Source: Rhizomys pruinosus (taxonomy: Eukaryota > Chordata > Mammalia > Rodentia > Spalacidae). Taken from it: a stretch of DNA of 64,000 bases. The stretch lies in contig VZQC01010571.1 in the NCBI GenBank assembly GCA_009823505.1, positions 736,292 through 800,291 of the forward strand. Reading direction: 5' to 3'. The notes under the pieces were generated by a model. The model ran no database searches, was not told where the DNA came from, and saw only the letters and a list, made by a program, of their open reading frames with translations. Made by a program: the position numbers and the translations under genes. Below, in pieces: positions 1 through 13,600 of the stretch (within the stretch, counting starts at the first letter, position 1; each line of letters starts with the position of its first letter).

Positions 1-1035
1 GAAGGCTCTTTATCGCCTTTCAAGGGATAGTGATCTGCTAATCAGAACCATTCTTGGGTCAGAGGCCTTTTAATGCCCATGACACTTCTGTTCAGCCGTG
101 TCCTGGTCTATGAGGGATGCCAGCCTACCCACCAGCAGGTGCCTTGGATTGACATTTTTCTTATGGCCACATGTCCATAGAGACCTATGAATGAAGATCC
201 AGTACCCAAGATAGTCAACGTAGACTAGCAAGAGGTGAGGGAATTTAGGACATAAAAACCATTTTAGTGAAAAAACATGCCACAGTGTGACTGCTGCAGC
301 ACTGGAAATATGTAGCGTTCTAAAGGCTCGCACTCCATCACAGGGTGCCTGGACAGCCTCTCCCACAAAGGCAGAGTCCAACACTCAGGGTGGCAGACTA
401 CAGGGAAGGTCCATGAGGTGGGAAAACCAGAGGAGGCACTGACTTCTTACTGCCATTTCCCTCCCAGCTCCTGACTTAAAAATGCAAGGCTGTATTTAAA
501 CAAAAAGATCCTTCAAATTGCTTAAGATGATCTATTAGCTATTCTACTAGGCTCCCAACAGTTTTATAACCTGCTTCTTAAAAGAAAGCAGCAAAGAGCA
601 ATCTGTCTACTGTTGAGTTATGGTCTACTGCCAGCATGGCTCTCCATGATTTATGAAGTTAAAAAACAAAACACTACACAGCAGACTTGAAGAAAAGTTG
701 CATTCCTTCTTAGACGCTTTCCTGGCTAAGATATCACAGAGTCTAAGCATGAATTTCTAGTGTGTTAGGATAACTTTTGTGCACACAAGATCAAAAACAG
801 TGATCCCATTAATTCTGAAGTTTTCCACACTCCAGTTCCTGGAAGAGTTGCCAGATGAATCTTCATCAAGTGTCTCAAGGTCTGTCTGGGGTCATCACAT
901 AGTACCCCACCCCCCAGCTCACAACCCATCTGTCTGGGTCTCCTTGCTGGAACCTGTGTCATACTCTTATCTCTGCTCATTCTTGTTCTGTATAATAAGC
1001 CAAAGGAGGATATGATTATGAATTTTTATAGTTAA

Positions 1036-1248
1036 AATTTTTCATTTAATTATGTATATGCATGCTTTGCCTGGATGTGTAGGTGCACTTATGTCATTCA
1101 ATGCCCAGGGAGGTCAAAAGGGGGCTTCATATCCTCTGGAACTGGAGTTACAGGCAGATGTTAACTGCGAGGTTGCTGTTGAGAACCGAACCCAGGTCCT
1201 CTGCAAGAGCAATCAGTGCTTTTAACCACTGAGCCATCTCTCCAGCCC
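1036..1248 (-). mobile_element. B2/B3 SINE, diverged
   Basis: It ends with 'gagccatctctccagccc' on the plus strand, the antisense of the B2/B3 start. Its body is well diverged. Confidence 0.8.
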
Positions 1249-1282
1249 TTTTTATAGTTTTTAAATTATTTTCTTTTTTAAA

Positions 1283-1526
1283 CTTTTTTTAAAATTTTAT
1301 TTATTTTTGTATGTGTATGAATGTATTGTCTGCATGTAAGTTTGTGCACCCGTGTCGTGCAATGCTGCGGAGGTCAGAAGAGGGTCTCGGATTCCCCTGG
1401 AACTGGAGTTCTCCTGGAATTGGAGTTACAGACGGTTCTTAGCTGCCATGTGGGTGCTGGGGATCGAACCCAGGTCCTCTGCAAGAGCAGTTGGTACTCT
1501 TAACCGCTAGGCTATCTCTCCAGCCC
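1283..1526 (-). mobile_element. B3 SINE, 17-nt duplication subtype
   Basis: A near-complete antisense B3. It holds the doubled segment 'ctggaactggagtt ctcctggaattggagtt' typical of the young subtype in this window. Confidence 0.88.
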
Positions 1527-2213
1527 ATAAATGATTTTCAACTGCTTTAATTAATTGTATCACTGGAATCTCTATTAATTTGTTCTTACTAATTTATTTT
1601 TTAATTTTTAAAAATATGAGTATGTCTTTGATGAAGGAACTTTGGCCTTTTTGTATGTGGTGTCAGGGATTGGCCCTAAAGCCTTGTGTAGTAAGCACAC
1701 CACTGAAGACTCTGGGTCATGTTGTCAAATATTATTCTAGACCAGTTTAACTTTATCTACATTTCCTGAAGATGTATAATATAATATGATTCACCTTAAG
1801 ATAGTAAATATTTTATATAAGATTTTGATTGTTTAATACCTACTTGTCTGGATGTCCCAGACAAGCTGGCAGACACAATACTGAGACAGAATCCCTACAC
1901 TGTGACAGGTGTTGCAGAGGAAAGCCTGTGGGCTCTTGAACTCAAGGGCCCGGTACACTGCTGCTATTAGAAACAACAATGTTTCGGGTCCTTTGTGTTT
2001 CTCTGTAGTAAACAGTAAAAGAAACTATGACATTAATTATTATTTTGGTCTGCTTGATACCCAAAACAAATTGGTACTTTAGGTTATTTATAGGCTCAAC
2101 TCAGGCTCTAGAACTTACATGCAGCTATTACAGAAGTTAAATAAAACAATTTGCAAAGGAGCATATGTACTAACTAAACTAACCTTAAGTAATCAAGTCT
2201 GTAAGAGTCTCTA

Positions 2214-2376
2214 GGCCAGGTGTACTGGTGCATGCCTTTAATCCCAGCACTTGGGAGGCAGAGGAAGAGGCAGGCCACGTGGATCTCTGTGAGTCAGACT
2301 GGTCTACATAGTGAGTTCCAGGGCAGCTGAGCTACAAGGGAGACCCTGACTCAAAAAGACAAAAAAAAAAAAAAAA
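2214..2376 (+). mobile_element. B1 SINE
   Basis: It runs from ggccaggtgtactggtgcat to 'tcaaaaagac' and an A-tail of 16. There is a small internal insertion in the aggcagagg region. Confidence 0.85.
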
Positions 2377-2469
2377 GTCTCTATATCTTCTAAGTCAAGA
2401 TTAATGTTTGTAAATTAGGTAAAAAGTATAAAGCTTATTAGCTTTGCTCATTTAAAAATTTATGCATGT

Positions 2470-2628
2470 AGCCAAGCACGGTAGCATACGCCTTTAATTC
2501 TTAGTGCTAGGAAGTCAGAGGCAGGTGGATCTCTGTGAGTTCATGGCCGGCCTGGTCTATGTAGTGAGTTCCAGGCCAGCTGGGGCTACAGGGAAACCCT
2601 ATCTCAAAAAGAATAAGAAAAAAAAAAT
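2470..2628 (+). mobile_element. B1 SINE
   Basis: It runs from agccaagcacggtagcatac to an A-rich tail and is moderately diverged. Confidence 0.85.
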
Positions 2629-2759
2629 TGTGTATATGTAAGCAAACATTTTTTTGTGTGGGTACAGAAACACATGGGTGTGTGTGGAGGGCAAAGGTCA
2701 ACACCAGGTGTCTTCTTCTATCTCTTCTCCACCTTATTTAAAAAAAAATGTTAGTTAAG

Positions 2760-3018
2760 GGGCTGGAGAGATGGCTCAGTGGTTAAGAGCACTGACTGTT
2801 CTAGCAGAGGACCCAGGTTTGATTCCCAGCACCCACATGGAGGTTAAGAACTGAGTTTAAGCCAGGTGCGGTGGTGCACGTCTTTAATCTCAGCATGTGG
2901 GAGTCTGAGAGGCAGGCAGATCTTTGTGAGTTTGAGGCCAGCTTGGTCTACAGAGTGAGTTCCAGAGCAGCTGGAACTACAGGGAGACCCTGTTTCAGAA
3001 AACAAAACAAAACAAAAA
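2760..3018 (+). mobile_element. Composite SINE A: B3 head fused to B1
   Basis: A B3/B2 head (ggggctggagagatggctca to cacccacatgg) runs to 'ctgagtttaa' and passes directly into B1 (gccaggtgcggtggtgcacg) with an A-rich tail. The B3 3' half is absent. Confidence 0.8.
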
Positions 3019-3028
3019 GTTATGAAAA

Positions 3029-3220
3029 TTTTTTTATGTGTATGAGAGTATTACCTGCATGTGTGTAAGTGCATTTATATTGTGCAATGCTTGAGGAGGT
3101 AAGAGGGTGTTGGATTCCCCTGGAACTGGAGTTACCGGCTTTTGTGTGTGCTGGGATTTGAACCCAGGCCTTCTGCAAGAGCAGCCAGTGCTCTTAACCA
3201 TTGAGCCATCTCTCTAGCCC
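3029..3220 (-). mobile_element. B3 SINE
   Basis: Antisense B3 ending 'gagccatctctctagccc', without the 17-nt duplication. Confidence 0.8.
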
Positions 3221-3221
3221 T

Positions 3222-3409
3222 TACACTTTATTTTTTGAGACAGGGTTTCTCATTGAACCCAGAGCTACTGATTAGTTGGAGTGGCTGAGCAATGAATTCC
3301 AGGGATCCATCTGTCTTTACCCCTCGAGTTATAGACATATATCCCATGTCTGGCTTCTATTGTGGGATCTGAACTCAGGTTCTCATGCTTATGTAGCATG
3401 CACTTTACC
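3222..3409 (-). mobile_element. B4 SINE
   Basis: It shows the antisense B4 order: 'gagacagggtttctcattga', then 'ccagggatcc', then 'ctcaggttctcatgcttatg'. Confidence 0.7.
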
Positions 3410-3411
3410 AT

Positions 3412-3580
3412 TTTTATTTATTTATTTATTTTTTGTCTTTTCAAGACAGGGTCTCCCTGTAGCCCCAGCTGGCCTGGAACTCACTCCGTAGACCAGGCTG
3501 GCCTTGAACTCACAAAGATCCGCCGCCTGCCTCTGCCTCCCGAGTGCTAGGATTAAAGGTGTGCGCCATCACGCCCGGCT
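3412..3580 (-). mobile_element. B1 SINE
   Basis: A full antisense B1, with a TTTA tail on the left and 'atcacgcccggct' on the right. Confidence 0.88.
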
Positions 3581-4762
3581 CCAGAAAATGTATTCTTAAT
3601 GTTCATCAGAAATCACTTCTAATGTATGATGGGGTTATGTCCCACTATGTTGCAAATGTCATTAAGTTGACAGGTGTTTAATACACCAACCCTACTGAAC
3701 AGTGCTGCTTATGCTGGCTACCTCAAATGTGGACAGCACTTCTGTCAGTCTACAGAAGGACACTGAGACTGAGGGATCATAACACCTAGTGCTACCCTGG
3801 GGAAGAATTAAAATGGAAAGTATGTTTCTTACTGAATGTATTGCAATTTTCAAACCATGTTGGTCAAAAGATCTTAAGTCAAACTATTCTGTTAGGGAGA
3901 CTGTGTATATTGTTGCTTAGTGTTGAAAGACAGGAATACATGTAATACCTTTTATCTTTTTGTTTTAAAAGTTATTAAAATAGGTAAGTAAAGGACTTTA
4001 TATTAAATCCTAAGAAATTAAATACAGTCTATAAAACACCAGTAAGAATTGTACTTGGATATCTGACGAATTTTAATTACTGGCCTGCTTGCTTACGTGG
4101 CCAATGTCAGAAAGCTAGCTCACTAAAACTCAAAACAGAGTGGGTGAGATCCTAATGAGTGTCTGGGATTCATGGTCCTGTCTACAGGTGTTAGACAACC
4201 AACCTAGACTCCCAGCACAGAACACAAAGACAGGTGATAGAAGAGTAACAACTATGTTTCAACTTAATTGTCAAGTTTTGAAAGCTAATGTCCCTTCCTC
4301 CTCTTGAAATGAGTCGGATGGTATTAATATATGCATTTGACAAGTAACTTTTGAACATTTACTACAGGGAGATACAAGCAACTGGTCCCACTCTTGTCTG
4401 TGAGCAGAATTTACATACTGACCTGGACGTCAGCTGTAAAGCAGCTCTAGTTTACCTTTCAGAGCAGCGGGGTGCTGTGGCCACATACCCTAAAGCACAG
4501 TGCAACCTGGGTCAAATTCTGCTCTGGTGTCCTCTGCCCCACCCACCTGCAGAGCTGGTGAGAAGAGTGTGAAAGCTACTGGCTTTGTTTTGGGGGTGGT
4601 GGACACAAGCAGAAATAAAGGAATACAAACAAATGTGACTGAGTAACTAAGGTCTTTATGTGTGTATTACAAACACTGTTCCCCCCCTCAAATTTTCAAG
4701 TGGCATGATGGGGGAGGGGTTTTGTTTTATTCAGATATGACACTTTCTTCAGAGGGAGTTTT

Positions 4763-4805
<43 letters not shown>

Positions 4806-4962
4806 TGTCTTTTCGGAGACTGGGTCTCCCTGTAGCCCCCAGGTGTCCTGGAATTCGCTCTGTAGACCAGGCTGGCCTTGAACTCACAAAGATCCGCCTG
4901 CCTCTGCCTCCCAAGTACTAGGATTAAAGGTGTGCGCCACCACGCCCAGCTTTTTTTTTTTG
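4763..4962 (-). mobile_element. B1 SINE with (TTTA)n tail and target-site duplication
   Basis: Antisense B1 flanked by ttcagagggagtttt at 4,748-4,762 and 4,963-4,977. Confidence 0.9.
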
Positions 4963-7193
4963 TTCAGAGGGAGTTTTAAAGCAGTAGTGGGTCAATGCTC
5001 ATTTTAAAAATGTTTAAGACAGGGTTTCTTTTGCTTAATCAAGAACACACCTGGCCTGCTGTATAAAGGACTCAAATGTCTTTGTATAGTTTGCATTTTA
5101 AGGCAAAGGCTCATACTCTTTATTTAGGGAGTTGCTAATGATAGCTGATGCTACAATTACTACACCAACCCCTGATGATACCCACAACCATGCTATTGAA
5201 GAAACTAGGAGGTGAAGCCAACTAAGGCCACACGATCAGCCTGTAGATTTCCAGCATTTACCTCAGACCCTCAGTGGCCTCTACTCCGCATTAAGCAGAG
5301 GCAAGCCTGGGGTAAGATCCACAACAGGATCACTGGGTTTCCCTGATGCCTACGCTCCAGGCGTCTGTCGGAGCCCAGTACATGTGACTGCACACTGAGG
5401 CTGCTAATCATTTCCCTGCTGCCTGAATGCATATGGGAAATTAATAGTTCACCCCAAGCAAACTCTTGCCTGAGGTCTGAGGTGCATTAATAAATAAACT
5501 TTGATCAACACTTAATTCTATTTCTTACTTTGTGAGAAAAATACTGTAAATCGGTGACTAGAAAGCACCGCATTTTCAGGAATTTTCCAAAGTAACCCGA
5601 CTAGTTTTCCTTTTTAATTACTCTTGCCCTCAACAGTCTAGTAGATGACATCTCAGATAGCACAGCATATTCTGTCCTTGACACAGCTTGACAGCACAAA
5701 GAACTCTGGCACTTTGCAATGAATTATTAATGTGCACAAATATTGTAGCATGTATGAGGGGGGCCAGCAGAAGGTGCAGTGCCGGTTGCCATGACACCAG
5801 TCAGTTCACGCTCAGGTTCGTGATCTTTGACTTTCCTGCAAAGAGTCGTTAGAAGAACATACAGGGCAAATCTGAAACACACCTAAGCGACTGACGGACA
5901 AATTCCAGCGTGTGCTGTATGTGGGATTTCAAAAGGGCAACTAGGATAATAAACAAGCCTGCCGTGTTAATAATAAACAAGTAAGCCTGCCATGCTAATC
6001 AGCTACACGGATGGACAGTGTAGATGAGCGGTCAGGGGTGAGACTTGTTAGCTGGCTGCTGTTCTCAGTGGCTGGTAAGCTTTTCTAGATCTCAACCACT
6101 ATGTCTGACTTGCTATGTCTTCTTGTTGCCGTGTCTATAAACAGTGAAGGAAATTGAGTACCTCACCAAGGAAGCTGAGTGATCAACTACCTCACCAAGA
6201 AAGCTGAGTGACTTGATGGGTGAGGGGGTTACAATGCCAATAATTCTTATTTGAATCAAGGATTCAACATATTTAGAGAGTTGGAAAGGATTTAGGGTTT
6301 GTTTTCTCATTTGTAAAAATGACAACTCTTAATAACTGACTCGGGCTGTACAGTGTGAAGACAGAACTTCACTTATGATTAATTTAATCAGAAAGCTCCA
6401 GCACTGCAGTCTGCTAGCAGCGAAGAGGGGTGATAATGAGATTAAAAACAGAAAAAGAAAAAAATGAAAGAGAAAGAAGGATATTTCAATGAACACTGAC
6501 ATTCCTGTGAGAACTGCTTAACAGGTTAGTATTTGCAAAGCAACTTGGGGTTTCTCTTCAAAGCACTGGGCATTCGCGAAGGTAACTGTAAAGGTCACAT
6601 TTACAATATGAACAAGACTTGCTAGACAGAAGTGCAAGTGGCCGCGAAGGGACATGGCATGTCAGAGCTTGAGAAATCTTTGAAAGTTAGGTTTACGCCA
6701 AATTAACTCCCAAAAGCCCCGGCGTCCAGACTGCTCTTGGTGCGCTTAGTGACAGACTGGGCAGCATGGAGCCTGCAGCTGTGGTGTCAGAGCAGATTAG
6801 AGTCAACAGAAGAGAATGTGAAAAAATATGAGATCCAGCAAAGGCTGACTTCTGAAAATTTGAGAGGGACTGCATTTGGAGGTATAGGTCAAACACCCAG
6901 AATTTACTTTATGCATTTGTAAGCTATCCCAGGTTTACACAGTAAGAGAAAATTAATTTCTCTCACAAGGAAAAGTCTTCATATTCAAGACCATTCTGTG
7001 AGCAGTTTCAGAAAAGACATCTTAAAAAATTGTTCTGAAGTATTTGTCTCTCAGTTGAATATTCAAGGAATAGTAGAAACTCATTTCCAAACTGGATCAT
7101 AAATTATATTGCACTGGGAAATGGACTAACAACCCCAATACACATAATTAAAGGTTTTCAGATATCCAAATGGCAGCATTATATGCAACTTGC

Positions 7194-7247
7194 AGGGGGT
7201 AGAGGGAGAAAGAGGAGGAGGAAGAAGAGGAAGAGGAGGAGGAATAA
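7194..7247. repeat. Purine-rich (GA/GGA) tract
   Basis: About 50 bp of almost pure A and G on the plus strand. Confidence 0.9.
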
Positions 7248-7461
7248 CATCCAGAATCCACTGAGCAAAGACTATACGGCAATGCTTACGCCCCTCCAGT
7301 GGAATCCTTCTGCTTGTTCATTCTGCCTGTAACATTCCACCAGGGTAACCTAGGTTTATCAGGATCACAAAGGAATACTCTCCTGCTTATTTACAAGGCC
7401 AGTATGGCATCTGGTGGCACTCTCTGAGGCATCAGTCACTGTTCCTGGAAAACTAAGATTC

Positions 7462-7774
7462 AATAGTGCAAACTTTTTTGTGAATGTGTGTTTATGCGGG
7501 TGCACACGCCCACGGGTATGCATGTGTCTATATGTAGGGTAGAGACAACCTCACTGCCCTTCCTCAGGACCCACACCAACCTTGGTTTTTGAGCCTTCTC
7601 ATTGGGACATGGGACGCGCTGATTGGGCTAGACTGGCTGGCCTATAAGCTCCAGGGATCCACCTTGCCTGTATTGAGATTGCAAGTGTACTGCCATGCCT
7701 GGCTTTTTATGTGGGTGCTAGGGATCAGACTCAGGTCCTCAAACACTTTATCAACTAAGCCATTTCCCCAGCCC
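7462..7774 (-). mobile_element. B4 SINE
   Basis: Antisense B4 type, with 'gggctagactggctggc', 'ccagggatccaccttgcctg' and the end 'catttccccagccc'. Confidence 0.75.
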
Positions 7775-7929
7775 CTGGTGAAAACTTTTGTAGGTAACAT
7801 AAATACAGTGAACTGTGCTATGAAGATTAATAGGATAAACCACTAACGTGCACACAGAGTACAAATGGTGGCACCCTACACCTTGTATAATGTGAATAAA
7901 TGGCTAACTACTCTGAATTTTACAGATTT

Positions 7930-8088
7930 TTTTTTTTTTTTTTTGGTCTTTTTGAGACAAGGTCTCCCTGTAGCCTCAGCTGTCCTGAAACTCACTCTGT
8001 AGACCAGGCTGGCCTTGAACTCACAAAGATCTGCTTGCTTCTGCCTCCCAAGTGCTAGGATTAAAGGCGTGTGCCACCACGCCCGGCT
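7930..8088 (-). mobile_element. B1 SINE with target-site duplication
   Basis: Antisense B1 flanked by gaattttacagattt at 7,915-7,929 and 8,089-8,103. Confidence 0.92.
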
Positions 8089-8930
8089 GAATTTTACAGA
8101 TTTAAAGGTATGTGTTTAATATAAATAAATATAATGATCAAACTTTAGAACTTTTACTTTGGCCAGAGGCAATTGCTATTTGACAAACAATATTTACTAC
8201 AAAATTATCTTTAATGTAGAGGTAAAGTATATTTTCTAGTAATATACTGCCTTTAATTGTGTTCTTTACAGCTGACAGAGGGAACTGTGACATTCATGGA
8301 GCTGCATTACAACCTGTGCTCCTTGTCCCACGTGTGCACATGTATAGTTAGAAAGGTCTGCTGACTGACTGCAACAGAGTCCCAAGACACTGGAACCTGG
8401 AACTACTCTCCCAGCCTTAATACAGTTCTTCTTTTCTATAAGATCAAGACAAAATATATGTTTAAGATACAGAAGAGAGACTATAGAATACATCATCAGC
8501 ACCATATTTGTACCAGTGTTACTTTTACATTCTTTTAAAGCATTTATTATTGAGAGGCTATAGAGACTGGTTTAACATTTGGACAGCACAAGCAGTTAAT
8601 ACTTAACACACATGCACAAGGACACTCCTACAGTTGCCCTGCAACCAAGAAGCTAATAAAAGAGTTAGGCTTTTCAAATGAACACCTAGATGATGACACC
8701 ATTAGTTATTCAGCAAAAATAAATGCTTCATTAACTTGTCTTCCCACTGTTGAGGAGGGGATGAATCCACCCCAAGGCACAAAGCAACTCAGATACCAAC
8801 ATTCTCTTACAGTTTAAGGCTTGCTATGCAGAAACATCAGAAACGAGGTGACTTAAAACTCAATCTGTCAGGAGAACATATTGGTCTCTTTGGAATCCAG
8901 AAACCCTCAAGTCCTGAATTCCAATTTCTT

Positions 8931-9396
8931 TCTTTTTTTTTTTTTTTTTTTGGTCTTTTCGAGACAGGGTCTTCCTGTAGCCCCAGCTGTCCTGGAACTC
9001 GCTCTGTAGACCAGGCTGGCCTTGAACTCACAAAGATCCGCCTGCCTCTGCCTCCCAAGTGCTAGGATTAAAGGCAAGCACCACCATGCCCGGCTGGAGA
9101 GCTTTTAAAAGACTAAAAATGAACCTACCACTTGACGCAGTCATACCACTCCTTGGTGTACACGCCCGGCAAAATATTTTTTTAATTTATTTTTATATGT
9201 GTATGAATGTATTGCCTGCATGTAGGTTGGTGCACCCGAGTCGTGCAATGCTGTGGAGGTCAGAAGAGAGCGTCGGATTCCCCTGGAACTGGAGTTAAAG
9301 ACGGTTCTTAGCTGCCATGTGGGTGCTGGGGATCGAACCCGGGTCCTCTGCAAGAGCAGTCGGCGCTCTTAACCGCTAAGCCATCTCTCCAGCCCC
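8931..9396 (-). mobile_element. Chimeric retroposon: B3, L1 ORF2 scrap and B1 in one target-site duplication
   Basis: On the minus strand: a complete B3 (9,396 down to about 9,173), ten bases equal to a B1 start (gccgggcgtg), about 60-75 nt of antisense L1 ORF2 sequence, then a full B1 with tail (9,095 down to 8,931). Flanks cctgaattccaatttctt (8,913-8,930) and cctgacttccaatttctt (9,397-9,414) match at 17 of 18. Confidence 0.8.
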
Positions 9397-10467
9397 CCTG
9401 ACTTCCAATTTCTTAACCTTCTGCTCTGCATCCTGATAGAAGTACTTTCTGAGACAAAAAGAGATGTCTTAGTGTTTTTAGTTTAAAAATGTCACAATTT
9501 ATGACTTAGGTCAAGAATTCTTTAGTTCCTTTCAGTTCCTACCGACCATTCAAACAGGTCTTCGCACCGAGGCGTTCCTTGCCTCAGCTTCTCATAAATG
9601 ACTCAATAAGGAATTGAGTCCATTGCTGCAGCTGCCAGCATCTGGTGATCAGTAAAACATCAACTCGTTAAATATTTATATGTTGTTGTGGCTCTACCTT
9701 TTCACATAATGTAATTGCATTCACACCTCTTATTTATGAAAATTACAATTTCTGCATGAGAAGCAGTTGCATTCTGTTTTACTTAAGGCTGTGGCTGTTC
9801 CATGTGTTAAAGAAACCTGAACACAGGTTTGAAATGCTATTTCCCCTGATCCCCTCCTCCACCCTGGTCCCTAGGTGATCAAAGGAGAGGCTGAAGAGCT
9901 CCCCTGGGCACAGACCCTCTCGCCCTGCTTAGTAACTCTTTATGAAATAATGAAAATAACCCACAAAAATTGCAGCCAAACCCTGCCCAGTGGCAGACTG
10001 TCCTTAATCCCTTTGTTTTGCCTCAAACTTGTATCCCTTCCCAGAAGCTGTAATAAAGACAGATCTTCCAAAGGGCAGAGGTGACGGTTCTGCCCAGTGA
10101 CCAGGAAGCACATCCATGAGACACAAGTACATGAATGCCAGTTTAACCACTGCGCAGGCTACTGCAAGTGGCAGGACACCTTCGCCCTACTGCAGTGGCA
10201 CAACCCAGCAAGGTCGCATGGTCATCAGCCCTCGTAGGGTCATCAGCCCTCGTAATTCACAAGTGCAAATAGTTCAAATTCTTCCCTGCTTTCTAGCTTG
10301 CTCACTGCAAGTCTTTAAAAGAATTAAATTCTTTACTTAATGAAAGATAATATAACACAGAAATTACTCCTGAAACTTTAAATAGGTACCATAACATCTT
10401 AGGAGTCAGTATATAAGAGGGCCTATGGTGTCTACACTGAGGTTAGGTGTGGTTGAAAAAACAAAAA

Positions 10468-10630
10468 TATGCCGGGCATGGTGGCGCATGCCTTTAATCC
10501 TAGCACTCACGAGGCAGAGGCAGGTGGATCTTTGTGAGTTCAAGGCCAGCCTGGTCTACAGAGTTCCAGGACAGCTGGGGCTACAGGGAGACCCTGTCTC
10601 AAAAAAAAAGACAAAAACAAAAAAAAAAAA
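10468..10630 (+). mobile_element. B1 SINE
   Basis: A B1 beginning gccgggcatggtggcgcatg. Its A-tail is the start of the duplicated 3.3-kb block. An 8-nt gap lies in the 'cagagtgagttcc' region. Confidence 0.9.
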
Positions 10631-13600
10631 ATTTGTGACTTTCTTAAAGAAACTTTAACCTCAGCACTCAGGAAGCAGAGGCAAATGGCAGCTCTGTTAT
10701 CAGGCAGTCGGTTGCCTAGGACACAGTCGGGTAGTATGAGACCTTGTCTCAAACAAACAAACAAACAAACTTTAAGTTGAACGGAAGTCACTTTTGTTGT
10801 GAATCAATGGCTCTCAGATATCATACATTAATTAGAACCACCTTATGCCACTATCCCAGAATCAGGGAGAGAAGCAGCATGGGGGTGGGCCATATTCTGC
10901 AGGTGATTCTAGTAAGGAGCAGTTCGGGTGCAAGCTGACAGGAGAAATGTCCTGAGAGGGCAGACCTGCTGCCTTAAAGCCAGTTTCTAAGGAGCATAGC
11001 CATTAGCAAAGCAAGTTCCATATACTACGGGGATGATTTCCTCTTGGGTCCTAATTTTCACATGGTAATGACAGTTTCCTAGGTTAGAATACACTGTGTT
11101 AAAAAAAGTACAAATTTTGTGCTTAGTACCCACATTCATTTTTATTTTGAAAGTTTTACATCAATACTTTACACTAAGTAAGACATCTCTTTAGGACAAT
11201 AATGTTGAGGATACAGCCAGGCATACAAGAACATTAGGGGGCTTTTAATTTCTGTAGTGCTAGAGTTTCAATTCCAGGGTTCAAAGGATGCTAGGGAAAG
11301 TGCTTTATTACTGCGCTGGTTCCCTTGCCCAAGAAAATTAAAAGTAAGAAAGGGCACAGTAATCAAAACAGCACAATTTGGCTAACTCACCCCAAATGCT
11401 ACTATAAAATTATAAAAACTGAAAAGAAGACATTCTTTTAATTGTAGTAAGTATATGTGAGACAGCTCTCTTCTGTCATTCAACAATGCTGACTAAACGA
11501 GAGGGCCACCTGAGTTGGGGCTCGGGCCATACAGTAGGACAGTGAGGTCCCTGCCTTCCAGCAGATCATCTCACGCTCTTACTCTCTCTCTGCTACAAGG
11601 CTTACAGCAGTGGGCACAGGACTTGGAGAAAACAGAGAAACAGGGTGCCCTTGACTTGTCCTTTCAGGCACTGGATCTGAATGTGAATTAAAAAATAGCG
11701 CTAGGTATGGTGGCATGTATCGGATCCAGTACTCCAAGGACTGAGGCAGGAAAGATTTTCAGGGTCCTAGACCAACGCAGACTTGTCTTAAAATAAATAA
11801 GTAGCTGGGAGTGGGTGGCACACATCTTTTAATCCCAGCAGTTGGAAGGCAGAGGCAGCAGATCTCTTTGAGTTCAAGGCCAGCCTGTCTACAGAGGGAG
11901 TTCCAGACAGCTGGAGCTACAGGGAGACCTGTCTCTAAAAGAGGAAAATAGAATGAAGAGAAGGAAGGAAAGGAAGAGGAAGAAGGAAGGAAAAGAAATC
12001 TTGGGTAGGGAGATGGCTCAGTAATAAAGTGCTTGCTGTGTGAAGGAGCCTAGTTTGAATCACCAAGAACTACGTAAAGTTCGGTCCAGTAAAGTAAGTG
12101 TCGCCTGTTAATCCTAGTGCGTCCTATGGCAAGACTCAGAAGATGGGGACTGAAGAATCCAGACAGCCCAGCTAGCTCTGGCATATCAGATGGTGAACAA
12201 CAAAGAGATGGCAGGTAGCACAGACACCTGAGGTCTCCCTTTACTGCCAACGTGCAGCCGCTACGCTGAGGTGGGTAAAGACTCTGCCCTTCTAATTGGC
12301 TTCCTGTCTGCCATTGCTGCTGCTGTTCCGGACATTGGCCAAGGTGCAGTGAGGGTGCCACAGACCTATTTTTCCTGATATCCAGCAAAGCAAGGGTACT
12401 TCTCTCTCCATCCCTGTTCTCTTACACCCTCAGGCCTTACTAAAATCAGGTAAAGTGCTCCCAGTGCCTGTAAGGACAAATGGCTGTGGGAGTCAGTAAC
12501 TATTTGTATATTTGCCTTGGATATGTCTCCTATTTTCCACTAGCTTGTCCCCATCCCCATTAGAAGATCTCAAAGAGACTCAAAAGACTTCAAAAATCTT
12601 CCCCTTAAACCACAGAAACTCTTAAAAGGCTTGTCTCCACAATTAGACATGGCCACCTCAGTGCCTTTCTCTTTCCTTCGGACAAGTCAACCATGGCTTT
12701 CATGCTTTGATAAGCCCACAGAAAACTCCACTGAGGCACTAAGGAAAAGATTACCTCTGTGTAAGTCAGATGCTCAGGCCACAAGCTCCAGCACATTATC
12801 AGGGGGTAAAAACTGCACAACTTTGGAAATCCCTGATTGAGATTTTAAGAGAAGGCTTATGGTGTAAGTGAGATTCTGATCTCATAAATGCTTAGGTAAC
12901 AGAAAGATTTTTACATTTTTTGAGGAGCTGATTACAAACTAAACTAGCCCAGATGTACTGAATTCTGTACAAAGTAATTAAGGGTACTCTGCTTTAATCT
13001 TGCAATCCATGCATAGAGTCTTTTTCATTTGCCTATCTGATGTGTTAAATAGTAATGCTGGCATGAAAATCAGGAAGACAGGGGAGGAAGCTGGGTGGCC
13101 AAGGTTACTACTCTCCAAGAGGTTGGACTCCTCCAGGACAGACCATGGCAAATTACAGAAAGGACAGAGGAAAACCTGAAGCTGAGCTTTGGTAATAAAA
13201 TTCTAGTGTGACAATGGTTCTTCAAGCTAGAATTTTACATGCATGTCTAATTTATAGAGCAAACTTTCTGCAAGCTAGGGTTAATCAGTTATTGCTAAAC
13301 TTACCATGCTAATAAAAGATTTGAAGATTCTTACATTATCCCACAAGGCAAAACCTGTAACTGACTCACAGGAAAATGTATTATATGAAAAGCTTTGAAC
13401 ATTTTGCCTGGGTAACTATTTTACACGTTCTAATTTTGAGTTCCAGGCTGAGGGTCTGGGTCCTTCCACCTTCCGTCCTTGTAGGAGACTTTAGAAAATG
13501 ATCTATCTGGAGATTGCTGCTTTATCTGTTAAAGTAGAAATGGCTTTACTTAATTCAAACTTGCTGCAAGGCTCAAATGAAAAGGCTTTGCAAATTTAAA

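Noticed and set aside
12050..12388. Open frame of 112 codons on the minus strand with a relative at 15.5 kb
   Set aside because: It lies over a B4-type SINE inside the duplicated block and is broken in the cleaner copy.
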